64,000 bases of DNA from DASYZQ01 sp035946175 (GCA_035946175.1 DASYZQ010000014.1:1-64000); one strand, 5' to 3'; counted from the stretch's first letter, positions 1 through 8,122 are shown. The notes: generated from the letters alone by a model not told the origin. Made by a program: numbers and translations.

Positions 1-2
1 AC

Positions 3-50
3 TGCATAGCAGTAGCTCTCGCCTTAGGTAGTAAGGGATTGTTAGAATAG
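3..50 (+). CDS. Possible 3' end of an off-window gene
   Basis: An open frame enters from the left edge and stops with TAG at 48-50. The 15 visible residues are hydrophobic then small (IAVALALGSKGLLE). A good intrinsic terminator begins 7 nt after this stop, which argues that a plus-strand gene ends here. The frame is too short to identify; the other two forward frames also stop early, so the choice of frame is tentative. Confidence 0.3.
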   Translation, partial: CIAVALALGSKGLLE

Positions 51-56
51 CTCATA

Positions 57-112
57 CGGCTGTTCTCCTGTTTAGATGTAGTAGTCCTTACAGTGTAGAA
101 CAGCCGGTTTTT
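57..112 (+). terminator. Intrinsic terminator with long loop
   Basis: CGGCTGTTCT at 57-66 pairs perfectly with AGAACAGCCG at 97-106 and is followed by a T-run at 108-112. The apical part can close further through CTGT and ACAG. It would end the transcript of a gene lying left of the window and insulates the leaderless gene at 181. Confidence 0.65.
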
Positions 113-165
113 AGTGTTGCAGAGGTGGTGAGGTAGTACGACTGCCTTTTCGATATGCCGTTAGA

Positions 166-180
166 TGTTATAATATATTA
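166..180 (+). promoter_or_regulatory. Extended -10 promoter, leaderless
   Basis: TG at 166-167 is followed by TATAAT at 169-174 (extended -10). Only six bases separate it from the ATG at 181, so transcription should begin at or next to the start codon. No convincing -35 and no Shine-Dalgarno are present. Confidence 0.6.
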
Positions 181-810
181 ATGCGACCCTGCGTCCCTAC
201 TTCGACCATTAATGCGCTCGCAAGTATTGTGGGGCCCGGCAATGGGGATGGAGTCCCAAATTATGTTTTTGCCCCTGGCTTTGACCGAGTCATTACTACA
301 ACTACAGGCAATCAGTTATGGTGTGCTGTTAGTGATGAAGATGTGCGTATCACCCCGGAAGGAAACAATAAATACGAATTCTACGCAGCCATAGATCCAG
401 AGAATAATGATCGCCTCAGCCTAAGCATAGGGAACAAGGACCCCGAGAGCGGGGCCAGACACCCAGATATCTACCCTCGGCTACTAGTCGCCCGGTCAAT
501 CTTATATTTTGAACAGCTTCGGGGCCAAAACCTGACGCATTTACTAGGTCGGTGGGGAGACGAGCTAGCTGAGCCCTGTTTTTGTGACAACTGGAGGCAA
601 TACTTGGGGAAACTGGCCACTTTTGGGCTTGGGCCCCACTCATACGAGCAACAAGTAGAAGCTGCCCGTAGTACCTGGACCGGCAGAGTAGCTTGGGAGA
701 ATGGGTTTACTGTTATCGACGGTATCGACATCGAAAAATCTCATGCCGAGGGAGGCGAGTATGTGCTCGTCGACTTTCGTAGACCAGTAGATTGTCACCA
801 GGCAGCATAG
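181..810 (+). CDS. Hypothetical cytosolic protein, leaderless
   Basis: A 209-residue protein of unknown function. It has no signal peptide or membrane segment and has mixed alpha/beta composition, with a Trp/Cys-rich middle (around residues 120-140, including CFCDNW) and an acidic C-terminal third. The start is favoured because a near-perfect extended -10 box ends six bases before the ATG, which implies a leaderless mRNA. It stands alone between a terminator and a 400-bp gap, as does the next gene, which suggests an accessory region. I recognise no family; a real gene is likely from frame length and the promoter. Confidence 0.6.
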   Translation: MRPCVPTSTINALASIVGPGNGDGVPNYVFAPGFDRVITTTTGNQLWCAVSDEDVRITPEGNNKYEFYAAIDPENNDRLSLSIGNKDPESGARHPDIYPRLLVARSILYFEQLRGQNLTHLLGRWGDELAEPCFCDNWRQYLGKLATFGLGPHSYEQQVEAARSTWTGRVAWENGFTVIDGIDIEKSHAEGGEYVLVDFRRPVDCHQAA

Positions 811-1222
811 TAGTCTTCTGTAAAAGTTCGAACTACCGCTTAAACGGTCCGTGCAAAGCGAGCAATTGGTTTGACTCGAAAGTTCAAAAGCACGTCCAGT
901 GGAACGCTCTATGAATTTAGGCTTCACTCATTGTGGTATACCATTTCCTCTATGCCAATCGTTATCACTACCGTGCGGTACCCTTATGGAGTATTGATGC
1001 AGCCAACGTCTGGTAGGGGATGCCTTCCTCTGTGGATTTTGCCTTTAGCCGATAGAGATCTCTCTCTGAGAGTCTACCAATGGAGTTTGAACGTACAAAA
1101 GTTGCATGTCGTTTGTTTTTACTAACACCTCAGTGCAGCTTTAGATCCTGTTAGATAATTTTCACTATGATCTAGCTGCAGTGTTATGCTAATGTACATT
1201 TATAGTAGCTAACAAAACCCTT
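811..1222. other. Intergenic gap with inverted repeat
   Basis: No credible gene is seen. The one frame here starts with TTG, has atypical composition and no start signals. The right end carries an interrupted inverted repeat: TGCAGCTTTAGATC at 1134-1147 against GATCTAGCTGCA at 1169-1180, twelve base pairs with a TT bulge, 21 nt apart. It has no T-run immediately after it, so it is not a standard terminator. It lies 40 nt before the next gene and could be a leader structure or a mobile-element relic. Confidence 0.45.
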
Positions 1223-1960
1223 ATGGCCGAACAAAGAGCAGAAATTGACTCATCATTGGCTATCGGTAGCATGCCACCACCATCTGAGGCTTCGGTCCAA
1301 ATTTTGAACGGCCTAAGTCAGGCTGCAGAACACATGGAGACATCTTTGCCTGGATTTGTGGGCATGACAGCTTTCGGCTCAGCTGTTCGAGGTGAGGCGA
1401 ACGAAGATAGTGATGGAGACATATTCGTCTTTGTCCGACCCGATAAAAATAGCCCATCACAAAACCACCCAGCTGCTCCCGTAGAACAGCCCCTCATAAA
1501 AACTGCCACTGGAGCAACAAGGAATACAGTTGAGTTCAATCCAGATGTTCGTTTTGGCTATAACCAACTGGTTTATGCCGCCCTGAAAAAGGCGGACATA
1601 AAAAAGGCCGACATTACAGTGTTGCCACTTGACGAATCCATTGTAACTGAAGCCGTGAACGATCTAATGGGTGAAGCCCAAAAGTGGGATACGGGGGTCA
1701 GGCCATTAGAGCCGGCCGTACCACGAAATATACGGGGGCTGTTTCACTTACCTATCAATGACCGGGGGCTCCAACCATACATAGAACAGGTACTTACTGC
1801 ATTGAGCACTGGCGGCTACGGTGACACCGCTTGGCGAATGCTGCGCCATAGGGTTGTGAGCTTTGAACATCGGAAGGGCTCAGGGATGGAAGGTGTAGAG
1901 CACCGATATATCCCCGCAACCCTAGAGGAAGCCAGGGGATACTATTTACATAGACCCTGA
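1223..1960 (+). CDS. Nucleotidyltransferase-fold protein
   Basis: This 245-residue cytosolic protein carries the pol-beta superfamily nucleotidyltransferase signature. FGS at residues 51-53 is followed after ten residues by the metal-binding pair D64-x-D66 within SDGDIFVFV. Family members transfer nucleotides to proteins, RNA or small molecules, for example antibiotic adenylyltransferases, GrpB-like proteins and MNT antitoxins. The C-terminal half is helical and basic with no recognised domain. A possible -10 (TATAGT, 1201-1206) precedes the ATG by 16 nt; no SD is visible. No HEPN partner lies beside it, so a MNT-HEPN toxin-antitoxin pair is not supported. The substrate is unknown. Confidence 0.7.
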   Translation: MAEQRAEIDSSLAIGSMPPPSEASVQILNGLSQAAEHMETSLPGFVGMTAFGSAVRGEANEDSDGDIFVFVRPDKNSPSQNHPAAPVEQPLIKTATGATRNTVEFNPDVRFGYNQLVYAALKKADIKKADITVLPLDESIVTEAVNDLMGEAQKWDTGVRPLEPAVPRNIRGLFHLPINDRGLQPYIEQVLTALSTGGYGDTAWRMLRHRVVSFEHRKGSGMEGVEHRYIPATLEEARGYYLHRP

Positions 1961-2268
1961 GATAGAGCCAAGGCTACCTTTAACCAAGACCTCTTACTAG
2001 GGTTTGATTCATGTAAGATGATTCGTTGCAGAACTGAGCACAGACAGATAAACTTAAGTCTCGGTTATAAAATATGCCCTGGATACAACCTACAGCTACT
2101 TATTGAGGGGCAACCAAGATATGGCTAAGATGCTACAGGACTACACAAATTCTTCTCCATTGCAGAACTAGCATATCGTTTTAGGCTCGGGCCCTAGGTG
2201 ATCATCTGTAAAAAAATATGAGCGCTGAAACCTACATGACAGATCGGGCACACATGAATTCACACTAT
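1961..2268. other. Intergenic gap between convergent genes
   Basis: About 300 bases between the nucleotidyltransferase-like gene and the convergent transglutaminase-like gene. I see no open frame of useful length, no clear terminator hairpin and no RNA gene. Confidence 0.4.
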
Positions 2269-2871
2269 CTATTGGATCCTTGACCTACTGAAGAAGCTAC
2301 CTCTTTGTCTACGGTGCTTAGCCCGTCCGCTTAGATTTCGGTCTCGGTCACTGCCTATAAATGCATCCCAGCGGCCTAATCGATCAGCCCTATCAGAAGC
2401 AGCGTCGGCCGCAGCATCTGCAAGGCGCGTTTTTTCTAAATCTCGCTTGGTGCCTATCTGCCATAAGCTTATTTTCTCCTCTGGGACTCCATAGTTTCGA
2501 GCGGCTTTGGCAACTTCTTCTCTAGTGCCTATCAAAACTTCGGGTAAGTGAGAGGATCTACGATTTGGCGGCAGAAACTGCTGCCATGTGCCATCTGCCA
2601 CAATATCTCCCCCGGTAGTTCTCACAACTGGATAGTCGTGCGTGGTCAGATCCTCACCTATATGAGTCTCATGTTCAGCCCCACTAACATGTAATCGAGT
2701 TATATTACCAACTGTAATGTCCGCGAGCTCCGCGCATACAGCGACTCTATGGAGGTCTTTCTGGCGGTAGCCTTCTAAAGCAAGCGTGCCGAATGCAGCC
2801 CCGACGGCATCGGGCAGGATAGAGCGTGCGTATGCTTCACTGACTAAAGGCTGTTCTGTTTGTATTGGCAT
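2269..2871 (-). CDS. Small transglutaminase-like (Cys-His-Asp) protein
   Basis: A 200-residue protein with the spaced triad of the transglutaminase/papain-like fold. C46 starts a helix (AVCAELADITVGN), H78 lies in a strand (THDYPVV), and D93 lies in VADGTWQQFLP, which resembles the DxTW strand of transglutaminase-like enzymes. Such enzymes act as cysteine proteases, amidases or cross-linking enzymes; the substrate here cannot be read. The C-terminal 50 residues are rich in Arg and Asp and end in a very basic tail. No signal peptide is present, so it is probably cytosolic or bound to nucleic acid. The start fits a promoter TTGACT-17 nt-TATCCT ending 8 nt upstream. Confidence 0.65.
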   Translation of the reverse strand: MPIQTEQPLVSEAYARSILPDAVGAAFGTLALEGYRQKDLHRVAVCAELADITVGNITRLHVSGAEHETHIGEDLTTHDYPVVRTTGGDIVADGTWQQFLPPNRRSSHLPEVLIGTREEVAKAARNYGVPEEKISLWQIGTKRDLEKTRLADAAADAASDRADRLGRWDAFIGSDRDRNLSGRAKHRRQRGSFFSRSRIQ

Positions 2872-2879
2872 TTACTTAT

Positions 2880-2908
2880 AGGATAACACTTTATAAAGTT
2901 TGAGTCAA
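2880..2908 (-). promoter_or_regulatory. Promoter of transglutaminase-like gene
   Basis: Read on the minus strand, TTGACT (2908-2903) and TATCCT (2885-2880) are 17 nt apart. Eight bases separate the -10 box from the ATG at 2871, so the mRNA would be almost leaderless. Confidence 0.5.
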
Positions 2909-3060
2909 GTAACCCCACCCCTGTTGGGGGAGTTGAAGTTCCTTTGCTTCGGCGTACTTATACGCACTCTCGACAGAGACAGCACTGTTTTTGTGTGCTA
3001 TCTGTCTTGGCTGGTACCCCCAAGGTGGGCTAATGCTCTGTCGGGCCCCGGATGAGAGAT
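2891..3060. other. Highly structured intergenic segment, RNA candidate
   Basis: This stretch is dense in complementary segments. CCCACC...TTGGGGG (2914-2930) pairs with CCCCCAAGGTGGG (3017-3029), 13 bp with a CCTG bulge. Inside it lie a perfect hairpin GCGTA-CTTA-TACGC (2952-2965) and AGACAGCAC (2977-2985) opposite GTGCTATCTGTCT (2995-3007). CGACAGAG (2971-2978) also matches CTCTGTCG (3036-3043) outside the main stem, so a pseudoknot is possible. On the minus strand one frame is open from the TGA at 3076-3074 to the TAA at 2893-2891 but has no ATG. A structured RNA or the end of a decayed element both fit; strand unknown. Confidence 0.4.
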
Positions 3061-3318
3061 TTCACTGCATGTGAGCAACCACTCGCTATAAGAATGGTGG
3101 CATTGTGCTAACATTTAATAAGGACGATGGTAATAACCTAAGGCGAAGTATCAGCCAGCAACGGTAACATATTCTCGCCACAGTTATCCCAACAACCACG
3201 GCAGGTGCATCGAGCTCACCCATGTAAAACATTTTCGGTGCCCTGTCGGAGTTGAAAAGCCTATGGACTAAGTTGCTTAGCACAGGCCTGTAACGCAAGC
3301 TTGAGGGATATTGACGTT
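3061..3318. other. Gap upstream of FN3 protein gene
   Basis: No supported gene. A 70-codon minus-strand frame here has no start signals and unusual composition. The sequence GAGGG at 3303-3307, 11 nt before the ATG at 3319, is a plausible ribosome-binding site for the next gene. Confidence 0.35.
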
Positions 3319-5361
3319 ATGAACATTCAGCACAATAAACAAAAAACAAAATTTCTAATACACATGGGCCAAGTCATGCTGGGCCTAGCGATTTTCGGGG
3401 GAACAGTCTGGTGGCAACTACTCAGTTCTCCTGCCGTGTATGCCGCGTGCCAACCTTCTGGTGCAATATACGGAGCCGATAGCTTGAGTGTCACGATTCC
3501 TACCACATCGACCTATGCCGTATGGACAAGGCTCCAAGCGCCAAGCAGCTCGGCAGACTCCATCATGCTCGAGATAGACGGTAATAACTGCTACAGTATC
3601 GGGGGTAGTTCAGCCATGTCCGCCAATACTTGGACGTGGGTCAACTACGTGAATGGTAATACGTCGAATACTCTGACCGTCTCCCTAGGCCAAGGGACGC
3701 ATACATTTAAGCTTATCGGGGTAAATGCCGGGGTGGCAGTAGATCTGCTCATGCTTCTCGATAGCTCTAACGGCTGCGTACCTACAGGCTTTGGCACAAA
3801 TTGTATGCCCGCCCCGACGCCGACCGTTTCATTCACAACGCCAGCACCAGGTGCCACGGTTGGTGGTAATGTTACCGTATCAGCATCGGCTGCAGTTTCC
3901 GCTAGCACTATAAGCACAATAAATCTGACCGCAGCCGGTACCACACTGCAGACCTGTCATAATACGAGCACCTGTAGCGCCACCTGGGATACCACTGCGC
4001 TAAGCAATGGAGCTTATGCCCTGGGAGCAAATGCCACAGCCTCAAATGGCAACAGCGGCGCTGCAAGTGAATCAGTAACCGTTGCTAACAGTAGCCCAGG
4101 TGGTTCAACCACAATATCCGCACCAGCCTATATTACTTCGCCAACCCAAACCACGAGTAGTATTAGTCTGTCTTGGGACGCCTCGACCGACTCCAAATAT
4201 CCCAACAGTCAACTTACCTATCAAATCTACCGCGACGGCATTAAGGTCGGTACAACTACCCAAGGTTCAACCTCCTTCAACGACACCGGATTACGCCCGG
4301 GCACCTATTATAGCTACACCCTTACCGCTACCGACCCGGCCGGCAACGTTTCACCCAGTTCAGCTGCTCTAAGCCAGAATACCAAAACACCCAACTGTCC
4401 CGCGCCCGCAGCCCCTTCTGGTTTGACGGCTCAAGCTACCGGATCGACGTCAGCGGCTATTAGTTGGCAGCCAGTTGCCAATCCTTCGTCGTCATGTGTT
4501 GTCACTGGCTATATAGTATCCCGTGATGGCGTGCCAATCGCCCAGCTGACGACTCCAGACTACAACGATAATGGATTGACCGCAAATACTACCTACACCT
4601 ACGCGGCCCTTGCCATAGTAACTGGAAATATTACCGGCACGCCTGCGAGCGTACATGTAACGACGCCGACCCCGCAGCAGCCTGACCCCGGACCGACCGC
4701 CCCAACAAATCTGTCAGCCATCGCCGTTAGCAGCACCCAGATAAACCTCAGCTGGAGTCCGAGCAGTGACGGAGTAGCGGGCATCAAAAACTATACGATA
4801 CTCCGTAATGGGCAAGCTGTCGGCACAGCGACAGCGACGTCCTTCGGCGATACGGATCTGCGCGCAGGCACCCCCTATAGCTATCGGGTGGTGGCGAACA
4901 GTGGAGAAGATAAAACGACACTTTCAGCCTCAGTCAACATGACGACCCTTGCCAGTGTGTCAAGCAGTGGCGAATCAAATACGGCAATCATTAACAGCAT
5001 TCCGCTATTAAGAGGAACTAGAACTGTTGGGTCAGGCTCGGAAAATGGCGCATCTATAAGCCAGAATCCCACTGCAGCAAATGCCGCCACTGTACTCCTT
5101 ACCGAGCAAATCGGGCAGGGAACACCGGCTAAGCGTCTTGCAGCACGTCGGGTTGCCTACATTGGTAGCGGCACTGTCAGTGTGCTAGTCGTCGGTGTAG
5201 CTGTCTGGTTATGGCTGATGCGCAAGCAGCGACATCGCATTATCGCAATTGATGATTCCGACCTCCGACAACAGATTGTTATCAGCCCACCTCCCAACCG
5301 GCCAGACACTATTAGCCCTTCGAATGCAGCCAAGCCGGCAGATAAGGACCCTAGGCTATGA
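3319..5361 (+). CDS. Surface protein: jelly-roll, Ig-like and three FN3 domains
   Basis: A 680-residue membrane-anchored extracellular protein. In order it has: an N-terminal signal/TM helix (about 17-38, ending in VYAA); a CBM-like jelly roll (about 40-165, with the TWTWVNY and AVWTRLQAPS strands); a bacterial Ig-like domain (about 168-265, beginning with the PGATVGGNVTVSA turn); three fibronectin type III domains (about 270-365, 370-460, 465-555); a Ser/Thr-rich linker; and a second TM helix (about 611-634) followed by a basic cytoplasmic tail. Such stacks usually act in adhesion or glycan binding. An upstream in-frame TTG at 3301 is possible, but ATG at 3319 has a GAGGG site before it. It overlaps the next gene by 4 nt. 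Confidence 0.75.
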   Translation: MNIQHNKQKTKFLIHMGQVMLGLAIFGGTVWWQLLSSPAVYAACQPSGAIYGADSLSVTIPTTSTYAVWTRLQAPSSSADSIMLEIDGNNCYSIGGSSAMSANTWTWVNYVNGNTSNTLTVSLGQGTHTFKLIGVNAGVAVDLLMLLDSSNGCVPTGFGTNCMPAPTPTVSFTTPAPGATVGGNVTVSASAAVSASTISTINLTAAGTTLQTCHNTSTCSATWDTTALSNGAYALGANATASNGNSGAASESVTVANSSPGGSTTISAPAYITSPTQTTSSISLSWDASTDSKYPNSQLTYQIYRDGIKVGTTTQGSTSFNDTGLRPGTYYSYTLTATDPAGNVSPSSAALSQNTKTPNCPAPAAPSGLTAQATGSTSAAISWQPVANPSSSCVVTGYIVSRDGVPIAQLTTPDYNDNGLTANTTYTYAALAIVTGNITGTPASVHVTTPTPQQPDPGPTAPTNLSAIAVSSTQINLSWSPSSDGVAGIKNYTILRNGQAVGTATATSFGDTDLRAGTPYSYRVVANSGEDKTTLSASVNMTTLASVSSSGESNTAIINSIPLLRGTRTVGSGSENGASISQNPTAANAATVLLTEQIGQGTPAKRLAARRVAYIGSGTVSVLVVGVAVWLWLMRKQRHRIIAIDDSDLRQQIVISPPPNRPDTISPSNAAKPADKDPRL

Positions 5362-5759
5362 GAAAGTTGCTGCAAAAGAAGCTAATAATTGCTATCGCTA
5401 CTTTGCTGGTTGTTGTTTGTATCATCTGGCTATTCATAGCTAAAAACAAAACCACGAACAAGGTAGCCACCATACCGAGTCCCAGCACCATAGCCGTCGT
5501 TGAAGTTACCAGCTCTGGCTTTCTGCCCAGCACAATAGCCGTGCAGCCTAATTCTGAGGTTATATGGGTGAATGAGGACGTCATGCCCCACCTGCCGACA
5601 GCCGACCCCTACCCAACACATGCCTCGCTCCCAGCACTGTTACCACCCCGGGCCCTCGGGCAAAAGGAGACCTATAGTTTTCTATTCACGAAATCCGGGA
5701 CCGTTCACTATCATGACGATCTTAACCCAACAATGACCGGTACCGTGGAAATTCGTTAA
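5358..5759 (+). CDS. Membrane-anchored cupredoxin-like protein, copper ligands replaced
   Basis: This 133-residue protein has an N-terminal membrane anchor (about 9-28) and a plastocyanin/cupredoxin-like domain (about 43-133), with the FLPSTIAVQPNSEVIWVN core and the ending GTVHYHDDLNPTMTGTVEI. In type 1 copper proteins that last segment reads Y-x-C-x-x-H-x-x-M. Here D120 stands for Cys and N123 for His, while H78 and M126 are kept and H88, H117 and H119 lie nearby. It is therefore unlikely to be an ordinary blue-copper electron carrier; another metal site or a structural role is possible. Its ATG overlaps the stop of the FN3 gene (ATGA), so the two are translationally coupled. Confidence 0.7.
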   Translation: MRKLLQKKLIIAIATLLVVVCIIWLFIAKNKTTNKVATIPSPSTIAVVEVTSSGFLPSTIAVQPNSEVIWVNEDVMPHLPTADPYPTHASLPALLPPRALGQKETYSFLFTKSGTVHYHDDLNPTMTGTVEIR

Positions 5760-5776
5760 GGAGATTCTCTCCTAAA
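5760..5776. other. Short perfect hairpin between convergent genes
   Basis: AGGAGA-TTC-TCTCCT directly follows the cupredoxin stop codon. There is no T-run right after it, so it may only weakly terminate or protect mRNA ends. A T6 run occurs about 25 nt later. Confidence 0.35.
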
Positions 5777-5806
5777 TCGGCTTTGTCTGGGCTGGGCGTT
5801 TTTTAG

Positions 5807-6391
5807 CTATCTTCCGCAACGGTAGCGGTGCGTCTCGGTTATCACCCACTGCAGAGGTATATCATGGGGTTCATGCGGGAGGTCGGAGCCCAGAAAACAG
5901 CAGGCCATTCCAAGCCCAATTGTCTGGGCGCTTTGTTGAGTTTTTAAGAATCGGTCATAGTAGCCGCCACCATAGCCCAGCCGGTAGCCAGATGAGTCAA
6001 AGCCGATAAGCGGAATAATAATAACATCAAACTGATAATCACGGCTGACAGAGGAGGCATCTTTTGCTATTGGCGGGTGGCCTCGTTGCCATAGGGTGTT
6101 CTGATCGACAAACCAAGACTGCGGCAGCGTTCCCTGAAGTGTACCGGCTGCCGCAGTTCTAATTCGCGGCCAGTGCTGCCAGGCGTATTCAAATAATGAC
6201 CACGTTTCGACTTCTCGCTGGGAGGATATCGGTGCATAGCTATGGAGGCTATGTATATTCGGCCAGTCGATCGTTTGTATAGTTTGGGCTACGATTCGGG
6301 CATTGACCGCCTGCATCTCGTCTTCAGAAACATGCTGGCGCCGCGCGAGCAGACGGCGGCGGAGAAGTGTTTTGATGTCGGAGCTCGTCAT
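5807..6391 (-). CDS. 5-formyltetrahydrofolate cyclo-ligase
   Basis: A 194-residue enzyme converting 5-formyl-THF to 5,10-methenyl-THF with ATP in folate one-carbon metabolism. The family signature is clear: IPLIGFDSSGYRLGYGGGYY, followed by DRFL, is the conserved substrate/ATP loop (residues about 126-149). The N-terminus has the usual basic RRRLLARR helix. Length fits the family (about 180-200). It faces the cupredoxin gene tail to tail and diverges from the LCP gene, so it is probably monocistronic. No clear SD is visible. Confidence 0.93.
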   Translation of the reverse strand: MTSSDIKTLLRRRLLARRQHVSEDEMQAVNARIVAQTIQTIDWPNIHSLHSYAPISSQREVETWSLFEYAWQHWPRIRTAAAGTLQGTLPQSWFVDQNTLWQRGHPPIAKDASSVSRDYQFDVIIIPLIGFDSSGYRLGYGGGYYDRFLKTQQSAQTIGLGMACCFLGSDLPHEPHDIPLQWVITETHRYRCGR

Positions 6392-6514
6392 ACTGTTGCT
6401 CGCATTGTAACATTACCCTTAAGTTTCACTGATTACTCATTACTACAGAGCCTAACGTAGCAGTTAGGAGTGGTTTGCGTTACGGAAATGACTTCTTTAC
6501 AATAGATAAGGCTT

Positions 6515-8122
6515 ATGGATTTCCAGCCTCGCACTCCTCGTAGCAGTATAGATGGGTTCATCAGTCGGTCACAGCCCAAGAGTAGACGACCTACGACCCG
6601 CGATACGTTTACGCCGGTACAGCGCCGTTCGGCAGTTGGTTTTGCGGATAGTAAAACGGTCGCGCCGAAGGCTCCTGGTCAGCAACAGCAGGCACCGTTT
6701 ACCAACCTTTACTCGTCGTATCGTCGTGAGCAGCCTAAGGCAGACAAGCTACGTGATAGGCACCGCCAGCCGAGGGTAAAACGGCCGCGCTGGAAATCAC
6801 TTCTACTGCGCTCCGGGCTTGCGCTCCTGATATGCGCCATTGTAGGTGGTGGTTGGCTCGGCGTAAGGATCGTCGGGGACTTGGACCGCGTGTTCCACGG
6901 CAGCGTATTTTCTGATGCCCAAGCACTCTTCAAGAATACCCAGCTGAACGGTGAAGCCCAAGGCAGAGTCACAGTATTGGTGGCTGGTGACTCGTCAGAT
7001 CGTGTCGATCCCGCAACAAATGGTGGCAATCTAACCGATTCCCTTATGGTACTCAGCGTCGATACCAAGCATAACACTGCATTTATGCTGAGCATCCCCC
7101 GAGACTTGTGGGTAAATGTACCTGGCGAAGGATGGGCGAAGATCAACTCAACTTACGAATATGATGGCATGAGTGGTCTCAGCCAACTTGTAAGCCGTGA
7201 TCTCGGTATTCCGATTGACTACTACGCACTAGTCAACTACGGCGCTTTTGAGGGATTGGTGAATGCTGTTGGTGGTATTACAGTCAATATCCAGAGTACG
7301 GATCCACGCGGTTTGTATGACCCACAGCCGTACTCTGGAGCCAACGCTTTCTATATGTCAAACGGCGTGCATACCATCAATGGCGCCCAGGCACTTAACC
7401 TAGCCCGAGCCAGAGGTGATGCCTTTGGCTCATACGGATTCCCACAGGGTGATTTTAACCGCACAAAACATCAGCAGCAAATGGTAGTCGCGATTTTGCA
7501 AAAGGCGCACAGTCTCGGCGTGCTTACCAACCCGGTACGGATCGGTCAGATATTCGATACATTGGGCAACAGCGTACAGACAAATCTTAACCTCGCCGAT
7601 GCACTCGCCATGGCCCGGATCGCCAAAAATATACCGTTAGGCAGTATCCAATCTGAAAACTACAGTTATGGTGGTACTAGCCCGCTGCTAGTCGGTTATA
7701 CAGCACCGAATGGCGAGGCATCGCTCTCTCCGAGCGCCGGGGTCGGCGATTACTCTGGCTTGCAACATTTCTACCAACAGTTAAGCTCGACTAATGCCGC
7801 AGTTAAAGAAAATGCCTCGGTTGTGGTACTCAATGGCAGTGATGTTGTCGGTCTGGCACATACGGAAGCCTCTGCGCTGCAGGCTAAGGGGCTGGCAGTA
7901 AGCAGTACCGGCGATGCCAGCAGTGAATACCCAAGTTCACTTATTATCGACCAGTCCGGTGGCAAGGATCCGGCTACCAAACAGACGCTGCAGCAGATTT
8001 TCTCATCGAACACGACCATCACCACAACCACAACCAGCTCTGCAGAAGCAGGTGAGGCTAGCAGCTATACATCAGCTCAGTTCATCGTCGTCCTTGGTAA
8101 AAATTGGGATACAATGCATTAA
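6515..8122 (+). CDS. LytR-CpsA-Psr family protein with LytR_C domain
   Basis: A 535-residue protein: basic, Pro-rich cytoplasmic N-terminus (1-92), one TM helix (about 95-118), LCP catalytic domain (about 150-330) and a LytR_C domain (about 430-495). LCP hallmarks are visible: DSLMVLSVD, the MLSIPRDLWVNVP arginine loop, INSTYEYDG, the VDAVGG-like FEGLVNAVGGI, and the QALNLARARGD arginine motif. LCP proteins transfer undecaprenyl-linked polymers onto peptidoglycan outside the cell, typical of monoderm walls. The LytR_C part starts near ASVVVLNGSD. A likely -10 (TACAAT, 6498-6503) gives a leader of only a few bases. It could attach the polysaccharide made by the 35-64 kb island; this is inference. 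Confidence 0.93.
   Translation: MDFQPRTPRSSIDGFISRSQPKSRRPTTRDTFTPVQRRSAVGFADSKTVAPKAPGQQQQAPFTNLYSSYRREQPKADKLRDRHRQPRVKRPRWKSLLLRSGLALLICAIVGGGWLGVRIVGDLDRVFHGSVFSDAQALFKNTQLNGEAQGRVTVLVAGDSSDRVDPATNGGNLTDSLMVLSVDTKHNTAFMLSIPRDLWVNVPGEGWAKINSTYEYDGMSGLSQLVSRDLGIPIDYYALVNYGAFEGLVNAVGGITVNIQSTDPRGLYDPQPYSGANAFYMSNGVHTINGAQALNLARARGDAFGSYGFPQGDFNRTKHQQQMVVAILQKAHSLGVLTNPVRIGQIFDTLGNSVQTNLNLADALAMARIAKNIPLGSIQSENYSYGGTSPLLVGYTAPNGEASLSPSAGVGDYSGLQHFYQQLSSTNAAVKENASVVVLNGSDVVGLAHTEASALQAKGLAVSSTGDASSEYPSSLIIDQSGGKDPATKQTLQQIFSSNTTITTTTTSSAEAGEASSYTSAQFIVVLGKNWDTMH

Noticed and set aside
871..1125. 84-codon plus-strand frame starting with TTG
   Set aside because: No promoter, SD or recognisable protein character; composition is unlike its neighbours.
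2891..3076. Minus-strand open frame ending ...GWGYLTQTL as the tail of a tyrosine recombinase
   Set aside because: No ATG, no catalytic motif and the same bases form extensive RNA-like pairing. I could not support an integrase call and kept it as a structured segment.
3086..3298. 70-codon minus-strand frame
   Set aside because: No start signals, odd composition, and it would face directly into the next gene's upstream region.
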